From Clostridiales bacterium (GTDB lineage: Bacteria; Bacillota; Clostridia; Oscillospirales; Oscillospiraceae), in assembly GCA_020860385.1 (NCBI GenBank), contig JAJBUK010000115.1:1-43301 (forward strand): 43,301 nt of DNA. The letters are read 5' to 3'. The notes under the pieces were generated by a model. That model saw nothing but the letters and a program-made list of their open reading frames with translations, had not been told where the DNA came from and did not search any database. Each line of letters opens with the position of its first letter. Positions within the stretch are counted from its first letter, which is position 1. Positions 7,475 to 19,272 of this stretch are shown here, piece by piece. The translations under genes were made by a program, and so were the position numbers.

Positions 7475-9622
7475 ATGAAGAAGGGAATCGCGCTGCTGGC
7501 GGCGCTGACGCTCTGTGCAGCCCTTTCCACGGCGGCCTTTGCCGTGGGGGATGTGGAGGACACCGCGGCCGTGATTGCCACTGAGGCGACGGAAGAGGAC
7601 GACCCTACAGTAAACCCGGACGATTCCACAGAATCGGATGACAGCGGCACCACCACATACACGACGAGCAGCGGCTACACTTACACCCTGTCTGGCGGCG
7701 CGGCCACCATCATCAAGTATGAGGGGAGCGGCGGGGAGGTCACCGTTCCGGCTTTTCTGGACGGCTATCCCGTAGTCGCTATCGGAGCCAGCGCCTTTGA
7801 TGGAAACACCGCCCTGACCTCCATCACCCTGTCGGAGGGCATCACCTCGATCGGGCAGTGGGCGTTTGCCGAGTGCGTTCGATTGACCTCGGTGACGCTG
7901 CCGGACACCCTGACGGAGCTGGGCCGGGAGGCATTCTATGGCTGCACGTCGCTGACCACCCTGACCATTCCGGCCAGCGTGACCAGCATTGGAATGTGGC
8001 TGACAAGCGGCTGCACCGCCCTGACGGAATTTGTGGTGGAGCCGGGGAACAGCGCCTATGCCAGCGTGGACGGCGTCCTCTTTAACGCGGCGCTGACGGA
8101 GTTGATTTGCTGCCCCATCGGTTATGAGGGGAGTTACGTTGTACCTGACGGCGTCACCGTCATTGACGAATCCGCCTTTGAGGGCTGCGTTATGCTGACC
8201 GCTGTGACCTTTCCTGCCAGCCTGACTACGATTGGGGACAGCGCCTTCCTGAACTGCACCGGGCTGCTCACCGTTTCCATGCAGAGCGGCGTCGTGTCCA
8301 TCGGGAGCCACGCCTTCCACGGCTGCGTCGGCCTGACAAGCCTCTCCCTGCCTGACAGCATCACCGACCTGGGCAGCTATGTGTTCCAAAACTGCACCAG
8401 CTTGACTTCGGCCCAGCTGCCCGGCAGTCTGACCTCCATCAGCGCAGGGCTGTTCTATGGCTGCATCGGCCTGAGCAGTATCACCCTTCCCGATACCGTC
8501 ACGGAAATCAACGAGTATGCCTTTGGCGGCTGCACCTCCCTGACTGCGCTGGCCTTGCCGGACAGCCTGACCCTCATCGGCTACTGCGCCTTTTCCGGCT
8601 GCACCCAGCTGACCGCGGTGGTACTGCCTGCCAATGTCAGCAGCGTTTACGCCTATGCGTTTCAGAACTGCACGGCGCTGGAATCGGTTATGATTTACAA
8701 CAAAAGTGTCACGCTGAATGCCAACGTCTTTTCCGGCTGCGATGCGCTGACGATTTATGGGTACAGAAGCTCCTCCGCCAGGCAGTATGCCGCCGCCTAT
8801 AACATCCCCTTTGCGCTGCTGGACCCGTCGGAATCCATCGACCTGACCGCCTGCACCATCACGTTGGAGGGGACGGAGTTCGTCTGCGACGGAACCGCCC
8901 TGACCCCTGCCGTCACCGTGTCCGACGGGGAAAGCATCTTGACGGAGGGGACGGATTACACCCTGTCCTATAGCGACAATGTCCAGCCGGGCACGGCCAC
9001 CGTTTTGGTCACCGGCGTGGGCGGCTACACCGGCAGCCTGACGGCCACCTTCTCCATTACGCTGGCAACCCCTGTGCTGGCCGACCTGCAAAGCAGCGAG
9101 GATGGCATCCTCGTCAGATGGACGGAGATTGCCGGGGCAGAGTGCTATACCCTGTTCCGTGCCAGCAATGGAGGCGCATTCCAGGAGCTGGCTACCGTTT
9201 TTCAGGGGGCGACGGCCTATCAGGATGCCGACGTATCCTCCGGTACCCTGTATTGCTATCGGGTGGTGGCGGTTTGCGGCGATGTGACCAGCGCCACCTC
9301 CGCCGAGCAGCAGCTGCAATACCTGACCATGACGCCCTCTGCCGACCCGACAGACGCGGGTAGCGAAGAAGAGGATACAGGCACCTCGGCGGGAGACGCA
9401 TCCGACGCCAACGCCGACGCTGCGCAGTCCGCGGAGGACAGTGCCGACGATACGGATGCCACCGACGCCGCGGAAGCCTCCGAAACGGCGGAGGACACAG
9501 CGGCTGTCGCCTCGCTGAACACCGGCGACCAGTCCAATTTGGCGCTCTGGTGCGGAGTATTGGCCCTTTCAGGCGGCGTCCTGGCTGCCATCGTCCTGTT
9601 CCGTTACAGACGGACCAAATAA
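7475..9622 (+). CDS. BspA-like leucine-rich-repeat surface protein
   Basis: A 715-residue secreted protein. Residues 1-23 are a signal peptide ending AAFA, followed by an acidic Thr/Ser linker. About a dozen LRR_5 (BspA/TpLRR) repeats of the type C-x-x-L-T-S-I-T-L-P follow, to about residue 440, with an MBG/bacterial Ig-like module and then a fibronectin type III-like module (about 535-625). An Ala/Asp-rich stalk leads to a C-terminal SLNTGDQSN motif, one transmembrane helix and a basic RYRRTK tail. The tail resembles a sortase-type sorting signal with NTGD in place of LPXTG. BspA-type proteins usually bind host or matrix proteins; that role here is inference. ATG 7475 is supported by AAGGAAAGGGG upstream and by the signal peptide. 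Confidence 0.9.
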   Translation: MKKGIALLAALTLCAALSTAAFAVGDVEDTAAVIATEATEEDDPTVNPDDSTESDDSGTTTYTTSSGYTYTLSGGAATIIKYEGSGGEVTVPAFLDGYPVVAIGASAFDGNTALTSITLSEGITSIGQWAFAECVRLTSVTLPDTLTELGREAFYGCTSLTTLTIPASVTSIGMWLTSGCTALTEFVVEPGNSAYASVDGVLFNAALTELICCPIGYEGSYVVPDGVTVIDESAFEGCVMLTAVTFPASLTTIGDSAFLNCTGLLTVSMQSGVVSIGSHAFHGCVGLTSLSLPDSITDLGSYVFQNCTSLTSAQLPGSLTSISAGLFYGCIGLSSITLPDTVTEINEYAFGGCTSLTALALPDSLTLIGYCAFSGCTQLTAVVLPANVSSVYAYAFQNCTALESVMIYNKSVTLNANVFSGCDALTIYGYRSSSARQYAAAYNIPFALLDPSESIDLTACTITLEGTEFVCDGTALTPAVTVSDGESILTEGTDYTLSYSDNVQPGTATVLVTGVGGYTGSLTATFSITLATPVLADLQSSEDGILVRWTEIAGAECYTLFRASNGGAFQELATVFQGATAYQDADVSSGTLYCYRVVAVCGDVTSATSAEQQLQYLTMTPSADPTDAGSEEEDTGTSAGDASDANADAAQSAEDSADDTDATDAAEASETAEDTAAVASLNTGDQSNLALWCGVLALSGGVLAAIVLFRYRRTK

Positions 9623-9649
9623 CGAACCCACGGAAATGGAGCCTGAGAT

Positions 9650-10420
9650 TTGGAAAAGATTACCAGCCGCGCAAATCCCCTTTTGGGGCATTTCAAAAAG
9701 CTGCTGCGGGATAGGAGCTATCGCCGCGCCTGCGGGGAATATGTTGGCGACGGGGTCAAGCTGCTGGAGGAAGCCCTTCGCTGGCAGGCCCCGCTGATTG
9801 CCGTCCTGCTGACGGAGGACGCCGTTTGCCCACCGCTGCCCCAGGGGGTGCGGCGGGCTGTCCTTCCCTCCGATGTGATGGCCTCGGTTTCCCCTATGAA
9901 GGCCCCCCAGGGCGCGCTGTTCTCCCTCCGGCAGCCCGACCTCCGGCCACCGGAGCGATTAGACGGCAGCCGGTACCTGATTTTGGACGGATTGCAGGAC
10001 CCCGGCAATGTGGGGACCATTTGGCGCACCGCCGACGCCTTCGGCGCGGACGGCCTGCTGCTGACCGGTCACTCGGCCGACCCATTCGGCTGGAAGGCGG
10101 TCCGGGCCAGCATGGGGGCGGCGTTCCGCCTCCCGGTGTGGGAGGTGGAGGGCGAGGCGCTGCTGCCCCTGCTGGACAGAAGCGGTCTGCCCCTGTACGC
10201 CACCGCCCTGCGGGAGGATACAGTAGCGCTGCAACAGGCCGACCTGGCCCGGTGCGCGGTTGCCATCGGCAGCGAGGGGCATGGCGTGTCTGGCTGGCTG
10301 CTGGATGCCTGCCGGGAGACGGTAAAAATCCCCATGGAGATGCAATGCGAGTCGCTGAACGCGGCCACAGCCGCCGCCGTGGTGCTGTGGGAGTGGTACC
10401 GTGATGGAGCGGGCCGGTGA
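9650..10420 (+). CDS. TrmH/SpoU-family RNA 2'-O-methyltransferase
   Basis: A 256-residue SPOUT methyltransferase with an N-terminal substrate-binding domain. The three family motifs are visible: DGLQDPGNVGTIWRTADAFG near residue 113, AIGSEGHGVS near 204, and IPMEMQCESLNAATAAAVVLWE at the end, which make the knotted SAM site. It probably methylates rRNA (RlmB/TsnR-like), but the exact target nucleotide cannot be read. The start codon is TTG at 9650, supported by a GGAAATGGAG ribosome site and by the standard KITSRANPL start of the family. Confidence 0.9.
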   Translation: MEKITSRANPLLGHFKKLLRDRSYRRACGEYVGDGVKLLEEALRWQAPLIAVLLTEDAVCPPLPQGVRRAVLPSDVMASVSPMKAPQGALFSLRQPDLRPPERLDGSRYLILDGLQDPGNVGTIWRTADAFGADGLLLTGHSADPFGWKAVRASMGAAFRLPVWEVEGEALLPLLDRSGLPLYATALREDTVALQQADLARCAVAIGSEGHGVSGWLLDACRETVKIPMEMQCESLNAATAAAVVLWEWYRDGAGR

Positions 10421-10439
10421 GGCGCTGCACCAGCTATCG

Positions 10440-10462
10440 CGGGAAACAGTATAAGTTTCCCG
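10440..10462 (+). other. Short hairpin of unknown role
   Basis: CGGGAAAC and GTTTCCCG form a perfect 8-bp stem, followed by a second pairing of CCCGTCGGGG with CCGGCGGGG. There is no T-run. It sits between the SpoU gene and the small membrane protein gene and could be a processing or weak termination site. Confidence 0.35.
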
Positions 10463-10515
10463 TCGGGGCAAAACCGGCGGGGTTAAGATAAAAACGGGAA
10501 AGCGAGGACTTCATC

Positions 10516-10701
10516 GTGGATAAAAAGAATCTCAACAAAATACTCACCTTCGTCTATATGGCGCTGCTGGCCATCGGTGTCCTGCTCTTTGTCACCTCCA
10601 ACTTTTTGACAGGCGACACGGACTATGCCAGGCTGATTGGCGGTATCGCCTGCGGCCTGCTGTCCAGCTTCGTGAAAACCTATATCGATATGAACCAGTG
10701 A
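10516..10701 (+). CDS. Small two-helix membrane protein
   Basis: A 61-residue protein: basic start MDKKNLNK, a hydrophobic helix (about residues 10-28), a short TGDTDYA loop and a second hydrophobic segment (about 38-52). No family is recognised. The start is GTG 10516, with GCGAGGA upstream. It precedes ecfT by 113 bases and could belong to the same transcript. Confidence 0.6.
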   Translation: MDKKNLNKILTFVYMALLAIGVLLFVTSNFLTGDTDYARLIGGIACGLLSSFVKTYIDMNQ

Positions 10702-10814
10702 GCTGACAGGCAGCGGAGGGAAGGCGTCCAAACACCCGAAGCCCGTTTTGCGTGTGCCTGTGGACACGCCTAACACATTTTGCAAATTTTGAAGGATAGA
10801 AGGAGCGTCCGGAT

Positions 10815-11624
10815 ATGCTAAAGGACATTACGCTGGGCCAATATTTTCCGGGGGATTCGGTGGTGCATCGTCTGGACCCCAGGACGAAGCTGATTTTGGT
10901 CGTGGTCTATATCGTGGCCCTGTTTCTGGCGGAGAGCTTCCTGACCTATGCCATCATGTTCCTGATTCTGGCCTTTTGCATTCACGCCTCCAAGGTGGGG
11001 GTGAAGCCCATCGTCCGGGGGATGCGGCCGGTGCTGATCATTCTGATTTTCACCGGCGTGCTGAACCTGTTTTACGCCACCGGCGGGGTGGAGCTGGTTC
11101 ACATCGGCTTTATCCACATCTACAGCGAGGGCGTCAAGACGGCAGTGTTCATGGTGGCTCGCATTATGATGCTGATTTCCGGCACCTTCCTGCTGACCTA
11201 TACCACCTCGCCCATCCAGCTGACGGATGCCATCGAGAACCTGCTGGGGCCGCTGAAGAAGCTCCATGTGCCGGTACACGACCTGGCGATGATGATGTCC
11301 ATTGCCCTGCGGTTCATCCCCACCCTGATCGAGGAGACGGATAAAATCATGTCCGCCCAGAAGGCCCGTGGGGCGGACTTCGAGACGGGCAGCCTCATCG
11401 ACCGGGCTAAGGCCATGGTGCCGCTGCTGGTGCCGCTGTTCATCTCGGCCTTCCGCCGGGCGGACGAGCTGGCGACGGCCATGGAGTGCCGCTGCTACCA
11501 CGGCGGCCAGGGCCGCACCCGGCTGCACCGGCTGAAATACGTCAGGAACGACTATGTCGCTATGGTGGGCGGTTTGGCCCTGTGCGTCCTGGTGGGCGTG
11601 CTGGGCGTGGGCTACGGGCTGTGA
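10815..11624 (+). CDS. ecfT: ECF transporter transmembrane subunit EcfT
   Basis: A 269-residue EcfT, the shared membrane subunit that joins the vitamin-binding S component to the EcfA ATPases. It shows the LDPRTKL start motif, five to six membrane helices, and the two coupling-helix Ala-Arg-Gly-type motifs (ARGADFETG near residue 185 and MECRCYHGG near 226). AGAAGGAG precedes ATG 10815. In many Firmicutes ecfA1 and ecfA2 lie directly upstream; here they are absent, so the ATPases must be encoded elsewhere. It overlaps truA by one base, the usual partner. Confidence 0.95.
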   Translation: MLKDITLGQYFPGDSVVHRLDPRTKLILVVVYIVALFLAESFLTYAIMFLILAFCIHASKVGVKPIVRGMRPVLIILIFTGVLNLFYATGGVELVHIGFIHIYSEGVKTAVFMVARIMMLISGTFLLTYTTSPIQLTDAIENLLGPLKKLHVPVHDLAMMMSIALRFIPTLIEETDKIMSAQKARGADFETGSLIDRAKAMVPLLVPLFISAFRRADELATAMECRCYHGGQGRTRLHRLKYVRNDYVAMVGGLALCVLVGVLGVGYGL

Positions 11625-12406
11625 TGATGAGAAACATCGCCTTAAAGCTGATGTATGTGGGCACGGACTACCACGGCTGGCAGCGGCAGAAAAACGCCAT
11701 GACGGTGCAGGAGATGCTGGAGACCTGCGTGGCCAAGGTGGTGAAGCACCCGGTCAAATTCACCGGGGCGGGGCGGACAGACGCCGGCGTCCACGCCGAG
11801 GTCTACATCGCCAACTTCCGCACGAGCTGCAACATCCCCTGTGACCGAATGCCTCTGGCTTTCAACGCCCGGCTTCCGGGGGACATTGTGGTGCTGGCTG
11901 CCCGGCAGGTGTCGGAGGAGTTCAACGCCATCGGCTCCTGCCTCAGGAAGGAGTACACCTATCGTGTGTACAACTCCCGCATCCGTAATGCCTTTTATGT
12001 GGACCGGGCGTATTTTTACCCCAAGCGTCTGGACGAGGACTTTTTGCAGGACGCGGCGAACCGCTTCGTGGGCACCCATGACTTCTCCGCCGTCCGGGAT
12101 GTGGGCACCCCTACCCGCACCAACGTCCGCACCATCTCCTACTTTACTGTCAGCCGGAGCGGAGACCTGATCGAGCTGCGGGTCTGCGCAGACGGCTTTT
12201 TGTACAATCAGGTGCGCTGCATGGTGGGTACCATCCTTTACGCGGCGGAGGGAAAGTTCCGCCCGGAGGATATTGACGGCATTTTGGCCCGGAAGAACCG
12301 CACCGAAGCAGGCCCCACCGCGCCGCCGGAGGGCCTGTATATGACGAAGCTCTGGTATCGGGAGCCGGTGGGGCTGGAGACGGACCCGGTGGACAGCAGG
12401 TTGTAA
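11624..12406 (+). CDS. truA: tRNA pseudouridine synthase A
   Basis: A 260-residue TruA, which makes pseudouridine at positions 38-40 of tRNA anticodon stems. The catalytic Asp is in GAGRTDAGVHAE near residue 47. YHGWQRQ, FNARLP, EYTYRVYN, GTHDFSAV and NQVRCMVGT are also typical. The start is ATG 11624 in a TGATG overlap with ecfT, or the next ATG at 11627, which indicates translational coupling. Confidence 0.96.
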   Translation: MMRNIALKLMYVGTDYHGWQRQKNAMTVQEMLETCVAKVVKHPVKFTGAGRTDAGVHAEVYIANFRTSCNIPCDRMPLAFNARLPGDIVVLAARQVSEEFNAIGSCLRKEYTYRVYNSRIRNAFYVDRAYFYPKRLDEDFLQDAANRFVGTHDFSAVRDVGTPTRTNVRTISYFTVSRSGDLIELRVCADGFLYNQVRCMVGTILYAAEGKFRPEDIDGILARKNRTEAGPTAPPEGLYMTKLWYREPVGLETDPVDSRL

Positions 12407-12439
12407 TCGCCGCCTTGAGACGGGAAAGGGAGCGCAGCT

Positions 12440-13633
12440 ATGGCAGGGAAACGACTGAAAAACAAAAAACAAACCGCGACGGAGCCCAAGCCGCCGCCGA
12501 TTCCTGTCCGTGTGCTGGTGCGGCTGATCGCCATCATCGTGACCTGCGTGATGGTGCTGGGGGCTGTGCTCTTCATCGTGTATCGGGACACTGTCACGCT
12601 GGACGGTGTGGTGCGCTACTTCCTGTATCGGAACATTGAGCGGGATGAGGACGGCGAGGCCCAGGACTTCACCTTCAGCACCGACGCTGCGGATGCCTAC
12701 GCCATGGTGGGGGACAATCTGGTGATTTGCGCCACCAACTCCGTTCAGGTGTACTCCCTCTCCGGCAGCCAGCTGCTGGAGGAATCGGTGCAGTACGCCA
12801 CGCCGGTGGCCCTGTCGGAGGGTGATACGGCCGTGGTCTACGACCTGGGCGGCAATGACCTGATGGTGATACAGGGGGAGGAGGTCGTCTTTTCCTACAG
12901 TACGGAGACCAATTACACCATCCTGGGCGCCCGGCTGAACGAGAACGGCTACCTGACGGTCATCGAGGAGGCCGCCGGGTACAAGGCTGCCGTTACCGTG
13001 TTCGACGAGGGCTATGACCCGGTACTGAAGGAGAACCTCTCCAGCGCCTATGTCATGGATGCCCTGGTGTCCCCGGACAACGGCACCCTGGCCCTCATCA
13101 CCATCGGCCAGGAGGACACCTCCTTTGCCAGCTACCTGGAGCTGTACGAGTGCGCTACGGGGGAGAAGCTGGTGGGCATGAACCTGGGCGATGATACGGT
13201 GCTAGATCTGTACTGGACAGGGGATACCATCCGCATCCAGACGGAGAGCGGGGTCCTGCTGGTGGACGGCGGCGGGACGCTGCTGAACAGCTGGTCGGAC
13301 AGCAGCCAATACCTGCAAAATTTTGCCATCAACGGTCTGGACTTTTCCGTGGAGCTGATGGGGAAATATAAGGCGGGCAGCATGGGCCAGCTGATGATCA
13401 TTGACGAAAACGGGGATGAGTATGCCTCCAGGGCCATTAAGGAGGAGGTGCTGTCCGTGTCGGTGGCAGGGCGATATATCGCGGTGCTGACGGCCAATCA
13501 GCTGATGATTTTCACCAGGGACCTGGAAGAGTATGCCTCCGTTGCCAACGGCGGCGAGACCACTGTGCTGATGCGCTCAGACGGCTCTGCCATGCTGCTC
13601 GGGGACGGCAATGCCCATCTGTATGTGCCGTGA
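12440..13633 (+). CDS. DUF5711-type membrane-anchored beta-propeller-like protein
   Basis: A 397-residue protein with a basic, Pro-rich cytoplasmic start, one membrane helix (about residues 25-50) and a large extracytoplasmic domain. That domain is made of repeated short beta strands (VYSLSG, VVYDLGGND, LYECATGEKL and similar), as in a beta-propeller. It matches the architecture of the DUF5711 family, common in Oscillospiraceae, function unknown. GGGAAAGGGAGCG precedes ATG 12440. Confidence 0.75.
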   Translation: MAGKRLKNKKQTATEPKPPPIPVRVLVRLIAIIVTCVMVLGAVLFIVYRDTVTLDGVVRYFLYRNIERDEDGEAQDFTFSTDAADAYAMVGDNLVICATNSVQVYSLSGSQLLEESVQYATPVALSEGDTAVVYDLGGNDLMVIQGEEVVFSYSTETNYTILGARLNENGYLTVIEEAAGYKAAVTVFDEGYDPVLKENLSSAYVMDALVSPDNGTLALITIGQEDTSFASYLELYECATGEKLVGMNLGDDTVLDLYWTGDTIRIQTESGVLLVDGGGTLLNSWSDSSQYLQNFAINGLDFSVELMGKYKAGSMGQLMIIDENGDEYASRAIKEEVLSVSVAGRYIAVLTANQLMIFTRDLEEYASVANGGETTVLMRSDGSAMLLGDGNAHLYVP

Positions 13634-13709
13634 TGGCAGAAGGACGGAGAAGAATTTGCGGTTTTTTCAGAAAAAATTTGCGATTGGACATAAAATATTC
13701 ATAACCCCG

Positions 13710-13718
13710 TGCTATACT
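13710..13718 (+). promoter_or_regulatory. Extended -10 promoter of clpE
   Basis: TGC TATACT (TATACT at 13713-13718). TTGGAC at 13684 is too far away for a normal -35. No CtsR heptad (GGTCAAA-type) repeat is visible, although clpE is often a CtsR target. Confidence 0.5.
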
Positions 13719-13783
13719 GGGTAGGAATACGGGGGAGGGAACCCCCAGGTGTACAAGAGTACAAACGCCAAGGAGTAATGAAA

Positions 13784-16351
<2,568 letters not shown>

Positions 16352-16383
16352 GACGCTGTAAATTGTTGGAAAGATGTGAAAAA

Positions 16384-17604
16384 ATGACTGTTTGTGAACG
16401 CTTTTTGCGCTATGTGTCCTTTGATACCCAGTCGGACGGCGAGAGCCAGACCGTCCCCAGCACCGCCAAGCAGCTGACCCTGGCTCAGGAGCTGCGGCAG
16501 GAGCTGGCCGCGCTGGGGCTGGAGGATGTAAAGGTGGACGAGTTTGGCCGGGTATACGGCCACCTGCCCGCTACCCCCGGCTGCGAGGAACTGCCCGGCC
16601 TGGGGCTGATTGCCCATATGGATACGGCGGGGGAGGAGAGCGGCGCCAACGTGAAGCCTCGCATTGTGGACTACCAGGGGGGCGACATCGTCCTGAACGA
16701 GGCGCTGGGCATCGTCCTGTCCCCCAGGGAGTTCCCCAGCCTGAACCGCTATGTGGGGAATCACCTGATTGTCACCGACGGCACCACCCTGTTGGGGGCG
16801 GACGATAAGGCCGGCGTGGCGGAAATCGTCAGCGCCGTAGCCTGGCTGGCGGAGCATCCGGAGGCAGCCCACCGGGCGGTCTATGTGGCCTTCACCCCGG
16901 ATGAGGAGATTGGCCGCGGCGCGGACCACTTTGACTTTGACTATTTCCAGGTGCCGTATGCCTACACCGTGGACGGCGGCGAGCTGGGCGGGCTGGAGTA
17001 TGAGAACTTCAACGCTGCCGCCGCGAAAATCACCATCCGGGGCCGCAGCATCCACCCAGGCGCGGCCAAGAACAAGATGGTGAACGCCGTCCTCCTGGCC
17101 TCTGAGCTGATTCAAATGCTGCCTCCGGCAGAGACCCCGGCCCACACAGAGGGCTATGAGGGATTCTACCATGTGGGCGGCATCAAGGGGGACACCAGCT
17201 CCGCCACGGTGCGCATGATCATTCGGGACCATGACCGGGCCAGCTTTGAGTCCCGCAAAGCCTACCTGGAGCAGGTGGTGGACTTCCTGAACGCCAAGTA
17301 TGGCGAGGAGCGGTTCACCCTGGAGTTGCGGGATTCCTACTATAACATGAAGTCCTGCATCGAGCCCCATATGGAGCTGATCGAGCAGGCGGAGCAGGCG
17401 TTCCTGGATGCGGGGGTGCAGCCCTGTACCGTCCCCATCCGGGGCGGCACCGACGGCGCACGGCTGAGTTATGAGGGGCTGCCTTGCCCCAACCTGTCCG
17501 TCGGCGGCGTCAACTATCACGGCCTGTATGAGTACATCCCGGTGGAGGCCATGGAGGCTATGGTGCAGGTGCTGGTGAACCTGGTGCAGGCGGATGGCCG
17601 ATAA
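16384..17604 (+). CDS. pepT: Peptidase T (tripeptide aminopeptidase)
   Basis: A 406-residue M20-family zinc aminopeptidase that releases the N-terminal residue from tripeptides. Metal and catalytic motifs are visible: AHMDTAGE near residue 76, LLGADDKAG near 139, TPDEEIGRGADHFD near 173, SIHPGAAKNKM near 223, and RGGTDGARLSYEGLP with NYHGLYEYIP near the end. GGAAAG precedes ATG 16384. It overlaps the next gene, mnmA, by 11 bases, so translation is probably coupled. Confidence 0.95.
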   Translation: MTVCERFLRYVSFDTQSDGESQTVPSTAKQLTLAQELRQELAALGLEDVKVDEFGRVYGHLPATPGCEELPGLGLIAHMDTAGEESGANVKPRIVDYQGGDIVLNEALGIVLSPREFPSLNRYVGNHLIVTDGTTLLGADDKAGVAEIVSAVAWLAEHPEAAHRAVYVAFTPDEEIGRGADHFDFDYFQVPYAYTVDGGELGGLEYENFNAAAAKITIRGRSIHPGAAKNKMVNAVLLASELIQMLPPAETPAHTEGYEGFYHVGGIKGDTSSATVRMIIRDHDRASFESRKAYLEQVVDFLNAKYGEERFTLELRDSYYNMKSCIEPHMELIEQAEQAFLDAGVQPCTVPIRGGTDGARLSYEGLPCPNLSVGGVNYHGLYEYIPVEAMEAMVQVLVNLVQADGR

Positions 17605-18679
17605 CAGCGTACTGGTGGGAATGTCCGGAGGCGTGGACAGCTCGGTGGCCGCCGCCCTGCTGCTGGAGCAGGGATATGGGGTAACGGGCTGCACCATGCA
17701 CCTCTTTGGCAATGATGCGCTGGGGGTAGGGCAGGAATCCACCTGCTGTAGCCTCAGCGACGTGGAGGACGCCCGCCGGGTGTGCTGGAAGCTGGGGATT
17801 GCCCACTATGTGCTGAACTTCAAGGAGCAGTTCCGCCGGGAAGTTATGCAGGACTTTGCGGAGAGCTATCTCCGGGGGGAGACCCCCAACCCCTGCATCC
17901 GCTGCAATGGGGAACTGAAGTTCGGAGCCATGCTCCACCGCGCAGCGGAGCTGGGGCTGGACTATGTGGCCACAGGGCACTATGCCCGCATTGAAAAGGC
18001 CGGAGGCCGTTACCTGCTGAAAAAGGCGGCGGACGGGCAAAAGGACCAGACCTATTTCCTCTATAACCTGACCCAGGCGCAGCTGGCCCATACCCTGATG
18101 CCCCTGGGTGGGCTGACCAAGGAGGAGGTGCGGCAAATCGCGGAGCAGCATGGCTTCCTGAACGCGAAGAAGGGGGACAGCCAGGACATCTGCTTTGTGC
18201 CGGACGGGGACTATGGAGCCTTTATCGAACGATTTACCGGCCAGACCTGCCCGCCGGGGGACTTTATCGACCGGGACGGCAACGTGCTGGGCAGGCACAG
18301 GGGCCATATCCGCTACACCCTGGGCCAGCGGAAGGGGCTGGAAATTGCCCTGGGCCAGCGGGCCTATGTGACGGCCAAAGACCCTGAACGGAATACCGTC
18401 ACCCTGGGGGGCAATGAGGAACTGTTTTCCGATGGCCTGGAGGCCAGAGGCCTGAACCTGATTGCCTGTGACCGGCTGGACGGCCCCACCCGCTGCACGG
18501 TGAAGATTCGCCACAGCCGCCAGGAAGCCCCCGCCACCGCCGTCCAAACCGGGGAGCGCACCCTGGAGGTGCGGTTTGACCAGCCCCAGCGGGCGGTCAC
18601 GCCGGGGCAGGCCGTGGTGCTGTACAGTGACGAGGTCGTCCTGGGCGGGGCGACCATTGACAGAGCGATTCAGCGATAA
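17594..18679 (+). CDS. mnmA: tRNA-specific 2-thiouridylase MnmA
   Basis: A 361-residue MnmA, which thiolates U34 of Lys, Glu and Gln tRNAs. The ATP pyrophosphatase loop is MSGGVDSSVAA at residues 10-20. Catalytic Cys residues lie in NPCIRCN (near 100) and DICFVPDGD (near 200), and ATGHYARI and GQRKGL are also conserved. ATG 17594 lies inside the end of pepT. Confidence 0.96.
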   Translation: MADNSVLVGMSGGVDSSVAAALLLEQGYGVTGCTMHLFGNDALGVGQESTCCSLSDVEDARRVCWKLGIAHYVLNFKEQFRREVMQDFAESYLRGETPNPCIRCNGELKFGAMLHRAAELGLDYVATGHYARIEKAGGRYLLKKAADGQKDQTYFLYNLTQAQLAHTLMPLGGLTKEEVRQIAEQHGFLNAKKGDSQDICFVPDGDYGAFIERFTGQTCPPGDFIDRDGNVLGRHRGHIRYTLGQRKGLEIALGQRAYVTAKDPERNTVTLGGNEELFSDGLEARGLNLIACDRLDGPTRCTVKIRHSRQEAPATAVQTGERTLEVRFDQPQRAVTPGQAVVLYSDEVVLGGATIDRAIQR

Positions 18680-18692
18680 GGAGGAATTTGCG

Positions 18693-19268
18693 ATGATGCC
18701 CACGAGAGACGAGGCGTTTGCCCTGGTGAAGGAGTACAATCAGGAGCCCTTCCACATCCGCCATGCCCTGACGGTGGAGGGCGCTATGCGTTCCTTCGCC
18801 CGCAGCCTGGGCTATGGGGACGAGGAGGAGTTCTGGGGCATCGTGGGGCTGACCCACGACCTGGACTTTGAGCGCTACCCGGAGGAACACTGCGTCAAGA
18901 GCCAGGAGATCATGCGCCAGCAGGGCTGGGACGAGCGGCTGATTCACGCCACCGCCAGCCACGGCTACGGCCTGTGCTGTGACATCAAGCCGGAGCATGA
19001 GATGGAGAAGGTGCTGTTCGCCTGCGACGAGTTGACCGGCCTGATTTACGCGGCGGCGCTGATGCGCCCCAGCAAGAGCGTGCAGGACATGGAGCTGAAA
19101 AGCATTAAGAAGAAGTTCAAGGACAAGAAGTTTGCCGCCGGATGCAGCCGGGACGTTATCCTCCAGGGCGCGGAGATGCTGGGCTGGGAGCTGGGCGACC
19201 TGATGCAGCGCACCCTGGATGCCATGAAGGAGAGCGAAGCGGCCATCAACGCCTATTTTGAGGAGTAA
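18693..19268 (+). CDS. HD-domain (HDIG-type) phosphohydrolase
   Basis: A 191-residue protein with an HD metal-binding core. His in the FHIRHALTVEG segment near residue 21, the THDLDFERYPEEH motif near 54 and HGYG near 92 supply the metal ligands. HD proteins of this size hydrolyse nucleotides or phosphate esters; the substrate is not evident. AAGGAGG at 18678-18684 is 8 bases before ATG 18693. It lies 13 bases after mnmA. Confidence 0.85.
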   Translation: MMPTRDEAFALVKEYNQEPFHIRHALTVEGAMRSFARSLGYGDEEEFWGIVGLTHDLDFERYPEEHCVKSQEIMRQQGWDERLIHATASHGYGLCCDIKPEHEMEKVLFACDELTGLIYAAALMRPSKSVQDMELKSIKKKFKDKKFAAGCSRDVILQGAEMLGWELGDLMQRTLDAMKESEAAINAYFEE

Positions 19269-19272
19269 TACC

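Noticed and set aside
7415-9319. 634-codon frame on the minus strand opposite the LRR protein
   Set aside because: The periodic pattern comes from the LRR repeats read backwards; no start signal.
13640-13780. CtsR operator upstream of clpE
   Set aside because: No tandem GGTCAAA-type heptads are present in the promoter region.
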